Shown here: in pieces, positions 1-13,000 of the stretch
How the letters are laid out: every line of letters begins with the position of its first letter
Numbering within the stretch: position 1 is the first letter of the stretch
The notes under the pieces: model-generated
Database searches by the model: none
What the model was told of the DNA's origin: nothing
What the model saw: the letters and a program-made list of their open reading frames with translations, nothing else
Made by a program: the position numbers and the translations under genes
Origin: Ignelater luminosus
Taxonomy: Eukaryota > Arthropoda > Insecta > Coleoptera > Elateridae
Direction: 5' to 3'
DNA length: 64,000 nt
Assembly: GCA_011009095.1 (NCBI GenBank)
Contig: VTPC01090708.1
Span: 132,218 to 196,217 of the forward strand

Positions 1-1603
1 CAATCAACTGGTTGCAATCAGAAAACGATTGGAGAAAACTCGGTAGTTTATCACTAGGTTTAATGAGATCACGGGTACTACTTTTGGGCATTTTTGCTAT
101 TCCGTGTTGTTATGATGACAAAGGCAAGAAGAACCTCTTAAAGTCTTAAAAGATTTTTAGACACTACGAGATTGGACACTTACAGATTTTTGATTTGAGT
201 TAACTTACTATGGTTACTAATGCCAGATGATAAAGTAACGAAGCTGGAGTCTTCAAACTTGAGATAAGATTAGAAATTTTATTTTTCCTAGACGAACATA
301 GACAGTTACACTCTAGCCAGAAGTATTTAATATAATAGATTAAATAAAAGCTTTCCAAAATGTCAAACATACCTTGGTGTCAATGATTTTTTCTAAAATT
401 ACTTTGGAATTAATTCCGGATTGTTACTTTGACTGGTTCATTTGGACCGAAAAAACTAAATAAAGTCGTGCTTTTAGCTTCAGGGTATAATGAAATAGAA
501 TGAAATAAAAGGACTGGTGCTCTATCTAAGCAAGATACTACTAAGACCTCCTTCAGGCTGAGTTATTTATTGTATAATCTAGAAACTTGGCCTTAACTTC
601 TAAAGATTCTTAAATGAATGGACCAACTCATCTAGTTTGAAGTGATTAAGGTTCCTTATTAAGTAACTCGTTACTCAAAATGAGTAAAAATAATATAACG
701 ATTGTTAAGAATTTTTTGTCATTGTCTAGAACTTGAAACAAAACGAAGTCTTCAAGAAGGCTTAAAATTTGGATGTTGCAGTTTTAGTATTTAGTTACTT
801 ATGCTCCATATCTCATCGCCATGATAAAGAAAGAAAGTTTCTTGATTTACTCGAGATTTATGCAATTTATGCAAATTGACTTTAACCAACAGATACATTT
901 TTGTTTCTTATGCTTGATATCCTGCAATCACGTTTCTAACAAATGTATCTATCTATTATAGCCATAACTTCTTTTCCAACAAATTTAAAACAAAAGGAAT
1001 TCTTTGACAATAATAACTAGGCCTTGTGTTACTTTCTAGAAAGTACTTTATTTTGAAAGAAAAGAAACAGGATTATTGAGTAGAATGCATGAATATGCAT
1101 GCAGCCGAAACAATGCCTTTACAACATGACTTTTAACTCAATATTATAGCCGTTGCAAAGCATGCAACTGAATTAAACCACAAATCTGGCTTTAAAGTTT
1201 TTGAAATATTAAACATACTATCATAATGAAAACAGAAGAATCTAGAAGTGATACAGATTGAGAAACATAAAAGCACGACACCATCAAGATTAGAAATTAA
1301 TAATAAATAATTTAAAATCAATACATTTTGCAAATCATAGCTTCTCTTAAAGATTACACGATTTACATACTTTTGTATTACTAATTTTATTTTTCTATTT
1401 AATAATAATTTTATTAGGTAAAACTGAGTACCTAATTACCCAGATATAGTTAAGGTTGTGTCATTTAAACTTCACAAAGTTTTTATTAGATTCGCGAGTT
1501 AGCAATTTCCTATGTTTTGTCGTATTTTTACGAATCTATTAATAGTAAGACTGCCCTTATAAGTATGTTATATCAAACTAGTAACTAAGGGTTAATGTTT
1601 CAG
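1..1603. other. LGR1 intron sequence, no gene seen
   Basis: AT-rich DNA upstream of the first recognisable LGR1 exon. The exon opens in mid-protein, so this stretch is probably intron. I see no leucine-rich-repeat exon, RNA gene or clear transposon here. Confidence 0.55.
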
Positions 1604-3331
1604 TTTATCAAAGAAGCGTGGCTGACGTATCCATACCACTGTTGCGCTTTCAAGTTTCCTCACACACATAATCCTTGGGAATTCGAGCGTCATAGAAACT
1701 TTCGCAAACAACTACAAGAAGCGTGTGCCGCAAAAAATTCATCTTTAAACCACGTTCTACTAGGAAACAGCAATCCCGCTTTGAAAACTCTTTTTAGATG
1801 GGCCCCTGCTAATGACAGTTTTTCCCATAACATTGTAGAAGATAGTTCGTGGAATGAGGACGAAGAGATCTTTCACAACGGGACACTTTCAATAAATACA
1901 GGGTTTCCTATCACAACAGCGGTCTGTGGTGAAATATACACGAACTATCATGAGGTAAGTTTTTAAATTTTAATCCTTTTTAAATTTTCATGTTTGTTTT
2001 TTTTAGGTAAAGTGCCATCCTGCCCCAGATGCGTTCAACCCTTGTGAAGATCTCATGGGCAATTGGGGATTGAGAATTCCCGTTTGGTTTATATCTCTTT
2101 CGGCGGTTATAGGAAATTTATTCGTCGTGATAGTAATATCGACTTCACATTTTCGTCTTACTGTTTCGAAATTTTTAATGTGCAACTTGGCGGTTGCTGA
2201 TCTCTGTATTGGACTTCATTTGTTCCTCATAGCAGTCGTAGATGCTTGCTCGATTAGAGTATACTTTAACTATGCCATTGATTGGCAAGGAGGTGAATAT
2301 CGTTTAGCTAGAAATTTGTGTCTTGCAATTAAATAACATTTATTGAACCAAATACAAAAGGGAAACTTCTTTTTTCAGGAGATGGTTGCAAGGTAGCAGG
2401 CTTCTTGACAATATTTGGAAACGTCTTATCCGTATACACCTTGACAGTAATAACAACAGAACGATGGTATACTATAACATGGGCCATACATTTAAATCGA
2501 CGATTGAAATTAAGAACGGCAGTTCGAGTTATGGTGGGTGGTTGGATATGTGCAGTATTCATGGCAAGTCTACCCTTAATCGGAGTCAGCAGTTATTCGA
2601 AAACCAGCATATGTTTGCCGTTAGAAAATAATGGAAAGGCTGATGCAATCTACTTATCAACTCTATTGGCTTTCAACGCGTTTGCTTTTGCACTTATTTG
2701 CGTGTGCTATGGGAGCATGTATAAATCGATTAGACAGGGTGGCAACAGGTGTTCTACAACTACTGTAAGATCAGATCTTACTGTGGCCAAGCGAATGGCT
2801 TTATTAGTGTTTACAGATTTTGCTTGTTGGGCTCCAATTGCTTTTTTCGGCCTAACAGCACTATTAGGACACCCACTAATAACAGTTACGCAAACTAAAA
2901 TCTTGTTAGTATTCTTTTATCCGTTAAATTCCTGTGCTAACCCATGTTTATACGCATTACTAACGCAGCAATACAGGAGAGACTTTTTTATTTTAATGGG
3001 TCGATATGGTTTGTGTAAAGATAGAGCGGAAAGGCACAAAGGTGCAATTGGAGGTAAACCCTTACCGTATGGTTCTGGACCGCAATATAAAAGACCTAGT
3101 GGAGATGGTAACCTTAAATGTAACAGTACGAATAATAGTAACAGACATTCCGTGTTAACAACTTTTGTGTCCGTTGACGTACCGATGGCAAGGACTAGTT
3201 CGAGATACAGTTCCAGATCGAGACAAGGTTTGGATATTTATAACACATCTGGTGATTTGACCTTAAAACAAATGAATAACTATGATAATTTTGATGATTA
3301 CAATAGGCATACTACAACGGAAAATTTGTAG
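1604..3331 (+). CDS. LGR1: LGR1, glycoprotein-hormone-type leucine-rich repeat GPCR (3' part)
   Basis: This is the hinge, seven-helix domain and cytoplasmic tail of a type A LGR, the insect relative of FSH/TSH/LH receptors. Family members act at the plasma membrane; the insect ligand is thought to be the GPA2/GPB5 heterodimer, signalling through cAMP. Visible exons are 1604-1954, 2007-2292 and 2379-3331 (529 codons plus stop), with consistent phases 0, 0 and 1. Diagnostic motifs are the hinge YPYHCCAF, then CHPAPDAFNPCED just before TM1, NYAIDWQ in the first extracellular loop, ERWYTITWAI in place of DRY after TM3, FPIN-like FYPLNSCANP in TM7 and RRDFFILMGRYG after it. The leucine-rich repeats and signal peptide are encoded upstream of the window. 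The tail after TM7 is serine/asparagine-rich. A polyadenylation signal lies near 3583. Type B (rickets) and type C relaxin-like LGRs fit less well, because hinge and loops track FSHR closely. Confidence 0.93.
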
Positions 3332-3339
3332 CTATTAAT

Positions 3340-3483
3340 GCCACGTCCCTATTATAGAACACATAGGCATTTAATATTAAGTTAAATAATCTGAAGATTA
3401 AGATATTAGATTATTAGTCCCTTATAATAATGTTGTTATTATGATAACATCTTGTGATCTAAAAGGATAAACAGGGACGTGGC
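3340..3483 (+). repeat. Structured inverted-repeat block in the LGR1 3' UTR
   Basis: A perfect 11-bp inverted repeat, GCCACGTCCCT at 3340-3350 and its complement at 3473-3483, starts 9 bases after the LGR1 stop. Two smaller stems lie inside: AATAATCT (3385-3392) with AGATTATT (3408-3415), and TAATAA (3425-3430) with TTATTA (3436-3441). In the mRNA this could fold into a closed multi-stem structure. It could equally be an old MITE, but I see no target-site duplication. Confidence 0.5.
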
Positions 3484-3582
3484 CCAATTCAGGCTTAAAT
3501 TAGATAATATTGCCCTATTTTTATTATAAGACTTATAATTGTAATGTAAACGTTTTCCTTTTATAAAAGAAAATGTAATTTA

Positions 3583-3592
3583 ATAAATAAAT
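3583..3592 (+). terminator. LGR1 polyadenylation signals
   Basis: Overlapping AATAAA hexamers in the run AATAAATAAATAC lie about 250 bases after the LGR1 stop codon and are the natural end of its 3' UTR. They follow the inverted-repeat block. Confidence 0.5.
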
Positions 3593-3920
3593 ACAATAAG
3601 ACATGACTTTACTTATTAAATGTTTCTGTTATAGGTAAGATTATTATAAGAAAATACTGGAAGGAAAACTACAATATATGCAACCAATAACGATAGTTTA
3701 ACGCGGCAAATAGTCTCTAAGAGTATCCACACTTGAGGCATAAAACAGAATCTGGGATGGCTTTATATGGTATCTAAATGTCTTTTCTTTTCCTACAAAC
3801 GCTCAAGCTTGATTTAATCCTGAGAAAGTAGCAAATTCCGGAAGAGCAACACATTTTGCGTTACCAAGTACCAACAACTGAACCAAATACCAAAATTCTG
3901 AACCTTTTTCCTTAGAAATA

Positions 3921-5205
3921 ACACATGGGCTGAAAAGTCCCAGGCCTAACAAATAGATGGCGCTAGTTCTATTGCATTCACCGCTTTTTCAGTTAGTACT
4001 AACCTTCAAAAGACAGCTGTTAAAATTTCATGATATTCTATTCATTATTTTGTGAGTTATTGTGCTAAGAGTGATGCTACTTTTGTTATTTTCAAAACAA
4101 TGGATCAAAAACATTTTCGTGTTTTAATTTTACACTGCTTCTTGATGGGAAAAAATACCGTTCAAGCGAAGCAATGGCTTGAAAAGTGTTATGGGGACTC
4201 CGCTCCATCAGAAACAACAATAAAACGTTGGTTTGCTGGCTTCAAACGTGGTCGTAGAGACACCGATGATGCAGAACGCCGTGGACGTCCAAATGAGGCG
4301 GTAACACCAGAAAACATCAAAAAAATCCACAAAATCGTTTTGAATGATCGAAAAGTGAAGTTGCGTGAGTTAGCTGACATTGTAAAGATATCAAAAGAAC
4401 GTGTTGGCTTTATATTGCATGAGCATTTGACTATGAGAAAGCTCTGCTCAAAGTGGGTGCCGCGTTTGCTCACTGTTCACCAAAACCAAGAACGTGTTGA
4501 TGTTTCTGAGCAGTGTTTGGCCATGTTTAAACGTAACAAACCGGGATTTTTGCATCGATATGTGACAATGGATGAAACATGGATCCATCACTTCACTCCG
4601 GAATCAAAACGATCGTCATCTGAGTGGACAGCAACTGGTGAACCTCGTCCAAAGCGACCGAAAGCACAACAATCGGCTGGAAAGGTTATGGCCTCGGTAT
4701 TTTGAAATGTGCGTGGTGTAATATTCATCGACTATCTTGAGAAGGGAAATACCATCAACAGTGAATATTATATAGCGTTATTGGAGCGTTTGAAGGCCGA
4801 AATTGCAAAGAAACGACCGCATATGGCAAAGAAAAAAATTTTGTTTCATCAAGACAACGCACCGTGTCACAAGTCAATGGCAAAACTACATGAATTGAAC
4901 TTCGGATTGCTCCCACATCCACCGTATTCGCCAGATTTGGCTCCCATAGACTACTGGGTGTTCGCAGACCTAAAACAAATGCTTACCGGTAAGAAATTTC
5001 GCTCGAATGAAGAGGTTATCGCTGAAACTGAGTCCTATTTTGAGGCAAAAGATAAATCGTTCTACAAAAGTGGTATTGAAATGTTAGAGCGGCGCTGGAA
5101 TGATTGCGTTGTTCTTGATGGAAATTACGTTGATGAATAAAGCTAATTTTGAACAAAAAAAACCGTGTTTTCTTTGTTAGGCCTGGGACTTTTCAGCCCA
5201 TGTGT
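3921..5205 (+). mobile_element. irritans-type mariner element, copy 1
   Basis: A full-length mariner of 1285 bp. The terminal inverted repeats (3921-3953 and 5173-5205) match perfectly over 33 bp, beginning ACACATGGGCTGAAAAGTCC, and a TA duplication flanks them (3919-3920, 5206-5207). The transposase reads from ATG at 4100 and closely resembles Himar1/Hsmar2 proteins: MDETW, HQDNAPCH and APIDYW carry the three catalytic aspartates. Two faults are visible. An in-frame TGA at 4703-4705 replaces the conserved tryptophan of the VFWD motif. A 9-bp deletion after HKS, relative to copy 2, shortens the second-to-third aspartate spacing from 34 to 31 residues. It lies just downstream of LGR1. Confidence 0.95.
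4100..5140 (+). pseudogene. mariner transposase, interrupted (copy 1)
   Basis: Reading frame of the element at 3921-5205. The N-terminal helix-turn-helix DNA-binding region runs to about residue 110 and the DDD catalytic region follows. The frame is open on both sides of the TGA at 4703-4705 and ends at TAA (5138-5140). Apart from that stop and the small in-frame deletion the frame is intact, so this is a recent insertion. The upstream in-frame ATG at 4052 is less likely as the start, since family members begin at the MDQK/MEKK position. Confidence 0.9.
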
Positions 5206-5207
5206 TA

Positions 5208-6291
5208 AAGTCACGCAGAGTAACTCGCAGCTAAATAAGTTTCTCGGTAACTATGAGAATAGTAAGAATAGTCCGAGTCAATATTTCTCATCATTATTGA
5301 TGATTGTGAATTGTCGAGATCCAAATTGTAGTAACCACGATTTTTTTTTCTGAACAGCTTACCTTTACCACTGTAGTGCTGATGAGAGGAAAGCTTTGTC
5401 TTATTTCTGTTAGCTTTAAGAAATTTTCGAAAATTGTGTAGAACTTGCTTGTTTTCCTTTACATGATATCAAACGCCTACATTACTTTTATTAGGTGTAT
5501 AAAAAAAAAAGCAAAAGCAAAAACCACACCTACTTATACAACACCAAGTTTGAATCATGCCTGCAGATCATATCAACTTCATTTTCTATAGATCGTTTAT
5601 CTCTTTCAAGAAGGAAGGTTCATCTGAATTCATATACACTATGTAGGCGACTGTAGGATAGAAAAGCTAGAAATAGATATTTAGTGCTCTTGCTTAAAAA
5701 CTATTTAAGATTTCCTCTACGCGTTTGGCAACCTACGTAAGGTCTCGAAAATAAACTACGATCGTTATACTACCCACTAATGCCTTGTCACGACATTAAC
5801 TTTCTCAGAAATTACAGGTGTTTTGTTTTGCTTAATAACAACCTCAAGAGGATGCAATCGATTTATTTGCCGTTCTAGTATGAAAGACGCACCAAACATA
5901 TGAAAGCATATAAGTAAACTGAAGAATCTTGCAGATTATCTCAGAACTTTCGATTTCAAGAATATTAGCAACTCTTCCCGAAGAATATAAGCATTTTTCT
6001 TGTTTATTGTCTTTTTTAAAAAGCACAGCACTAATTTAGTCTTGTTTCTACATTATAGAATTCAGAGTAATAGTACGCTTTAAAGTTTCGCTAGAAGTTA
6101 CTAAATAAATATTTATAGGTTAAAGGTCTGTCGATTGCGTCATTCTGTAAACATTAAACTTGTCACATAAACGGTCAATAGGTATACGGGTTGTAAACCT
6201 GAATTTGTTGTTTGTTTGTTGTACACTTCAAAACTGAGGTAAAATCAAAGTTTACTCTGAATTCTATAATATAGAAACAAACTATAATATA
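5208..6291. other. AT-rich intergenic DNA
   Basis: About 1.1 kb between mariner copy 1 and the MITE at 6292. There are no convincing coding exons; short open frames here have no family resemblance. An A-rich tract lies near 5500. Confidence 0.5.
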
Positions 6292-6634
6292 CAGTGTGCC
6301 CAATTTAAGTCACTACTACAAGCAGGTAGGCAACACAATTTGCATATCATCAATATCTTTGTAATTACAAAATACAGTTTCCACTTTTTTAAATAGATAG
6401 CTATAGAAAACAAAACCCAGAGAAATTATTAGAATACATTGCTTGTTACTTTGACAATGATTTTTTCAGATATAGTAATTATCTAACCCTTAATATTATT
6501 ACCTGTAATAACACCTCGTCATGTGCAACTTGGATCTTCATTAAAGTTTAATAAACAAAAGTTACATATGAAATTTGGTCATTTGCCTAATGTGTTGCCT
6601 ACCTATATGTAGCGCAAGAAATAGGTATATACTG
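6292..6634. mobile_element. 343-bp MITE with CAGT ends and TA duplication
   Basis: The block begins CAGTGTGCCC and ends in ACTG with TA on both sides (6290-6291, 6635-6636). A perfect 14-bp inverted repeat, AGGTAGGCAACACA, sits at 6324-6337 and 6591-6604, the same distance from each end. It has no coding potential. The TA duplication suggests a Tc1/mariner-mobilised element. Confidence 0.6.
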
Positions 6635-6689
6635 TATATTTTATTTAATTAATATTCTTTTTCATTTTCTTCTTCGAGGAAGCTAATAA

Positions 6690-7366
6690 AAAAGAAAAAA
6701 TTAATATAACGACATGAAATCTGAGAGACACAAATAGTGACGTATCATTAACAGCGTTAACACAAACACTAAAAAACTACCGAATAGATTTATGAGCTAT
6801 GCAAGAAGCAAAACAAGCAGGAAATGGTATTACTGAAATAAGAGAGTACATATTTTTCAATATGGGAGTCAAAACAGAACACTAAGAACAGGATTTATGT
6901 TAAATAAGAAAATAAAGAAAGAAGTAGCAAGTTTTACGCCAATATCAGACACAATGTGCATAATCAGACTGAGGAGTAAATACAGAAAACTTAGCATTGT
7001 AAATGTTCACTGTTCTACAGACCAAAAAGATGTTGAAGAGAAAGAAGCGTTTTATGAAGACATCGAAAGATGATGCAATACAATCCCAAATTATTATTTA
7101 TGGTATAAAGATAGTTATGGGAGATTACAATGCAAAAATAGGAAAAGAGAAGACATATAAACCAGCTATCAGTCCCAGCAAGCATACTAAATTTAACAAA
7201 AATGTAAGAAATTGAATTCGCACAAGAAAGGGAACTACAAATAGCACCAACTTATTTCCAACATCCTGAAATACACAAGAAAACGTGGATCTCACCAGAC
7301 AAGGAAACAGTTAACCAAATAGATCATATCCTTATAGAAGAAAAGCATTTACGATACATAACAGAT
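6690..7366 (+). mobile_element. LINE endonuclease fragment (5' side of a split element)
   Basis: Translation shows pieces of an apurinic-type LINE endonuclease: GDYNAKIGKE, then a segment ending QIDHILIEE and RYITD. The frame is broken several times. It stops at the 8-bp TAACAGAT (7359-7366) where the hAT composite begins, and resumes at 13403. The left limit is approximate. The clade is RTE/CR1-like but not resolved. Confidence 0.7.
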
Positions 7367-8057
7367 CGAAGTCACAGAGTGGCAAGGGGGGCATTGCCCC
7401 CCCTAGAGGCACACGTTATCCCCCTAGAATATCTAGGAAATTTATTTTTTTTAAGATTTGACACACTTAATAAAACCTAAATGCTAACAAGTTTATTCTA
7501 TGGAAAAGATACTTAAAAATTAAAAAGATTGTGCTCCGATGGCAGATGATAAAATGTAATCAACTTTTAAAAAAGTTTATCATTAAATGTGTCGGTGGTC
7601 TGTTTTTGTTTAATACCTGATGTATACAACAATTAAATGTGAAACATATTGGCAGTTATGTAAATAATTATCGAATTTCGTTCAGGGAATAGTAAATATA
7701 ATAAACAGAACATATAATAATATAATTTATAATGTTTATAAATAAATTTAGGCGGCGGCGTTTTCCGCCTATGGAGTATTGAGGATGTTTTCTTTTTATG
7801 TTTTTCTTCAGAATCTTCCGAAAAATATGCAGTTGTATTCTTAAACGATTTTCGTCGAATTTCTAGCACCCTTTAGTTCGCTAGAATTTAGTATGTAAAT
7901 TTCATTTAGTCTTACTCCAGGTAGTGAGTTAGTGCTGTGGTGAATTTAACTAAAACTGATACACTAAATTTATCTTAAAGGTACCAAAAATATTTATAAA
8001 GATAATATTTTATTTTTAGTTTATTTATTAATTAAGCAAGTTTTTTTGCATGTATAG

Positions 8058-9712
8058 ATGGGTGCATGGCTAAAAAAGGTTAAGAAAAACAGTGTCGATA
8101 ACAAAAGCAGAGTGGGAACTGCAACTTCATCGAAAGCCGATTTAGCCGATCAGAGTAATACATCGCAAGCAGTGAACACAAGAGGCGAATGCTTACAATT
8201 ATCGAATGAAGAAATAAATCAGATAATACTTCCTTCTTATCCTAAAACAAATGGGAGATGCTTCAGAAGTCAGTGGTTTAAATTATTTGAATGGATTTTA
8301 TATTCACAAAGGAAAGATGCTAACTCTGCTTTCCATGCCGCGTTTTTCGTAATAATGAATCTAAGGAAACCGCTTTCTTTTTTTAGTGGATTTTCAAACT
8401 GGAAAGTAGCGTTAGAAAAAGGAAACATCAAACATCAAGAATCACAGTCTCATAAGATTTGTATGTCAAAATGGAGTGAAAAAATGCAGAAGGTATCAAA
8501 ATCTACAGAAATCTCAACATTGGTTAACCACGATGTCTTGGAAAAACATCGATACTATGTAAAATCAATTTTTGATGTAATCAAGTTACCATCTGTTAAC
8601 AAATTACCGTTTTGAGGAGACTGTGATTTAGAAGTGGGCTTAGAGAAGGGTATTTTCCAGTCTCTATTTCAATATGCACTAAATAAAAATCCCAAATTAG
8701 CAGATTGTAGGAAGATTATTAGACTACTTATCCACCGAGATACAAAACGAAATAATTGATGTCATGACCAAAATGGTTCAAAAGAGTATTGCGAAAGATG
8801 TAATTAATGCTGATGTTCCCTGGCACACGATTATTATAGATGGCACAAAAAACAAGAACTGTAGGGAGAATGTTGCTATTGGAGTACGTTACGTAAAGGA
8901 TGGAAAACCGCGGGCATCTATTTTAGCAATAAAAAATGCTGAGAGTCTTAAACCTGACTGTTTTACTGATCTAATATTAACCATTTTGGAAAATAATAAG
9001 CGGAGTACTAGTCACATTTTAAGTCAGTGGTATGTTCAGTCTTTAACTCAAGCAAAACTTAATCGCCGTATTCCATATGTTCACTGCTATAACCATCAGT
9101 TACACTTGGTTATTGTCAAAACTGTTACGGAAATTACAAAAATTAATCATTACTTCGATCTATGTAGTTATCCATAAAACTTTTGGAACTTTTAAAATTC
9201 AAGCTCTTTACAAAGACAGTTCAACGGTGAGATTGTTAGAACAGAGATAAACCGGACATTTAAAAGTAACCGAAATTATTAACAAGAACTATTCCTATAT
9301 GCTAAATACCTTAACAAAAGTAAAGGGCAAGGATTTTGGTGGAAACGAGATCGTTTAGTGCTCGGGATTACTTTCGGCTATAAAATCTAAAGAATTTTGA
9401 TTTTCTTTATGCCTCATGTTAAAAGTTTTGTGATTTGTTGAGCCCGCTGACAAAATTTTGCAAAGTAGAGAAACTTGTTTGAAAACAGCCATTCCAGTTG
9501 TGCATTCCGTTATTGCAAGTTTGGAGCAATGTCGAACTGAATCAGTTTTTTTAGATGTATTAAAACAAAATAAGGACTTATTGCTAGAGGACAAAGAAGA
9601 AGCTTCAGAACTGCCCAAAAAGAATAAACGGAATCCACAAAATCTGGAAAACTATGTATTGAGTGAATCCTCTGCAATTATTAGCATTTCTAATGATTAT
9701 CGGGTCCCCTAG
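8058..9712 (+). pseudogene. hAT transposase relic A (zinc finger MYM-type 1-like)
   Basis: The first of two ZMYM1-like transposases in the composite. The segment at 8058-8615 holds the TTF-type N-terminal region (FRSQWFKLFEWI, then a segment with HQESQSHK). The segment at 8764-9177 has the first catalytic motif (IIDGTKNKNCREN) and HCYNHQLHLVIVKTV. Between them, SQCYDGASVMSG expected from the family is reduced to SQWYVQSL, so the second catalytic aspartate is lost. The tail (SRETCLKTAIPV to KRNPQNLENY) is present at 9458-9680. No C-terminal dimerisation region follows directly. Stops and frameshifts separate the pieces. Confidence 0.75.
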
Positions 9713-10063
9713 TTCCTATCAGAACACCAACCGATAACCGATAAATATATCTATTTTCTGAAAATCAAACAATAATTACTGACTATAATATTTACCTATC
9801 AACTTTTTTGGTATTCTAATGAACAAGGAGCCTAACAAACACTGGCAACTCTGTCTTACCTACAAGGTGATTCCCCTAAATTATTTTTAAGTTTTATGTG
9901 GCTAATAGCGACGTAAAACGAAACGTGACCCACCCAAGTAAACCGACTCGATGATCGGGACTTCCCCTGCGAACATGACATTCGGTCGGCCGGGATTCCT
10001 CTTTCACGCGCGCTTAACCGCACTTTCTTTTCGTTCTGAAAATTAAATCGTCGTTCCCCTGTT

Positions 10064-13000
10064 TTGTTTTATGTTCGCGACTGTTTTCAGTGTAAGAAAA
10101 TAATAAATACTAAATTAAAATACAAAATGTCGAAACGGTCATATCCTAGTGGCTCGGATGAAAGGGAAAAAGCTGCACATCAGAAAGAAGTAATCGAAAA
10201 GTTACCAAAATTAACATCATATTTTACACCAGAAGCTTCTGAAAGTAGCAATCGCATAATAAACCTTCCACATGATGAGTTGTGTCGACAACAAATTGCG
10301 AGAACTTTAGAACCTTCTTGTTTTACACTAACTTCTATCAATTTAGGAAAAAAGATTGAATCAGATTGTGCAGAAAGCGACTGTCCCTATGGCGAAAATG
10401 CAACAACCTCGGTGACTTAACCGACAACTGTTTTAGTTGAACAACAACAGTTTTCCAACCCAGAAAACGTTTCACACGACCTCGCCAATTATTTTCATGA
10501 AGATTTTACAGAAAAGAAACCACGGAATTTGGATTCGTACGGGGCCTGCATATTTTCAAAATAAAGATTGTGACTTTTCCGAGACATCCAGAACCTACAA
10601 AGAAGCAGATGGTAAATTAGTAACTAGGTATTTCAATAAAGCATTATTTAATCGTAAATTGAAAAACAATGAAAGCGTTGAAATAAAATGGTTGCTGTAT
10701 TCACCTTTGAAAAATCTGTATTTTGTTCTTCATGCTGCTTATTTAACCCTTCTGATATAAACCTAATCTCTCCGACTGGATGTAATAATTGGAAGCACAT
10801 GAATCACCTAATTTTAAAACATGAAAATAGCCCAGCACATAGGCAATCTATGATGACTTATCTGGCGCGAAGTAAAGCGGTTGGTAGAGTAGATACAACA
10901 ACATCAAAAAGAAGTGGATTACTGGAAAAAAGTACTTAACGGATTGTGGCAGTTGTAAAATTTTTGGCATCGAGAGGGCTTCTGTTTTGAGGTGACATTA
11001 AAATCCTTGGATCTCCTAACAATGTAAATTATTTAGGATATGTGGAGTTATTAAGTGAATTTGATCAATTTCTTGCAGATCACTTAAAAAAATTTGGGAA
11101 TCCTGGAAAAGAAAACATTTCTTATCTATCAGCGAATATCTCTAATGAGTTTATTGACGTAATGAAAAAACAGGTCCTAAAAAAATTATAATTAGCAAAA
11201 TATTTTTCCATTAGTGTTGACGGCACGCCCGATCTATCTCATGTCGACCAGTTAACTTTTATAATTCGATAAGTAAAAGACCGTATTCCCGTTGAAAGGT
11301 TTCTGGAATTTATACCTATCAAAGAGCGTAAATCTGAGTATTTAGCGGAAACCATCTTGAATTTTTTAGAGAATCATGATATTCCCATAAAAGATTGCAG
11401 AGGACAAAGTTATGACAATGCTTCAAATATGTCAGGGAAGTATGCTGGTCTACAAGCAAAAATCAAGGAGAAATGTGAATTTGCTACTTGTGTACCGTGT
11501 GCGGGACATTCTCTAAACTTGGTAGGTGTCCATGCCGCTGGGTGCGTATCAGAGGCAACAGGTTATTTTCAAATCGTTCAGAAACTGTACAACTTTTTCT
11601 CGGGTTCTACCCATCGATGGAATACATTGACAGAATATTTAGGTTCAAAAAAAGTTTTTAAAGGCCTTGCACAAACCAGATTGTCTGCGCGAGCTGATGC
11701 AGTAAGCGCCTTGAATGGATGTCATAAACAAATTATAGAAGCTTTGATGAGAGAAACTTGGCACGAAGCCCTTAGTCTGTCCAGAAAAATGGAAAACCTA
11801 GAATTTATTATACCGAAATTTGGAGCACCATATTGGAAAGAACAGACAAAACAAGTAATTATCTTCAGAAAGAAACAATAACAATGAACATTGCAACTAA
11901 TTTGTTTACTTCACTTGATAATTTTATTATTAATCTCAGGGATAAATTTGATTACTTCGAATCGTCCGCCAAAGAGAAAAATTCGAAACCTAACTACAAG
12001 GACCTATCTCAAAGGACAAGAGGTAGAAGCTCACGCCAGCAATTTTTGGATGGCTCTGCGTCATCAGTCTAAATGAATGGGAGAGAGAGATTGAAAGTAG
12101 AAACCTTTCGTCCCATAATTGATACCCTGAGCGTGCATCTAAAACAGAGATTGAGTTCGTACAAGGACATAAATCATCGGTTTGGTTTTTTTTTCTCGCT
12201 TGAAAACTCTGAATTCCGATGAGTTGAAACAAAGTTGCAAAGAATTTGTTGAAATCTATTATGAAGACGTTAGCGAGAAAGAGTTAGAAATGGAATGTCT
12301 GCATTTAACAGAATACTTGAAAATTGTCCAGTCTAGTGAAAATGGAGAAACTAATAGTCTTTCAGGAATATATCATCTTTTGAAAGAAAACAAAATTAAA
12401 GACACGTTTCCAAATGTAAAAATTGCATTGAGAATATTTTTAAGCATGCAGTAAGGAACGCTCCTTTTCCAAATTGAAAAGAATAAAAAATGAATTAAGA
12501 AGTACAATGCTTCAAGAAAGATTGGCCAGTTTGTCGCTGATGTCGATAGAATGCGATGTGCTTAAAGACTTTGAAGAAGTGATTGACAATTTTGCTTGAT
12601 GCCCTGATAATGATACCATTTTCAGACGTTTGTTTTACGAGACTATTGATTTGATAGTAGAATAAATGAAAAGAAGGTTTCAAAATAATAATGATCTACT
12701 TATTGCTATTTCTCGCATAAATGAACTTAATTATGAAAACTTTGGAGTTCTGGGAAAACTTGGAATTACAATTCCCACAAAAGAGGAAACTAACCTGCGT
12801 TCAAAATGACTTAAAAAGAAATGGAATTTCAAGTTGGAAACAGTAAGTTACAATAAAAGCTTTATGTTAACAGTAAAAATTATTTTAGGCAATAATATTT
12901 TTGGGAAACTATTTAAACAAAGAAAAGCATTTTCCGATACTTACGTATGATTGCGGCTGTGGCTGTTTTTGGATGCAGTTCTGCAGTGTGTGAGTCGACA

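Noticed and set aside
4189-4473. Antisense open frame in the mariner (also 61609-61893)
   Set aside because: It is the shadow of the conserved transposase frame on the other strand, repeated in both copies for that reason.
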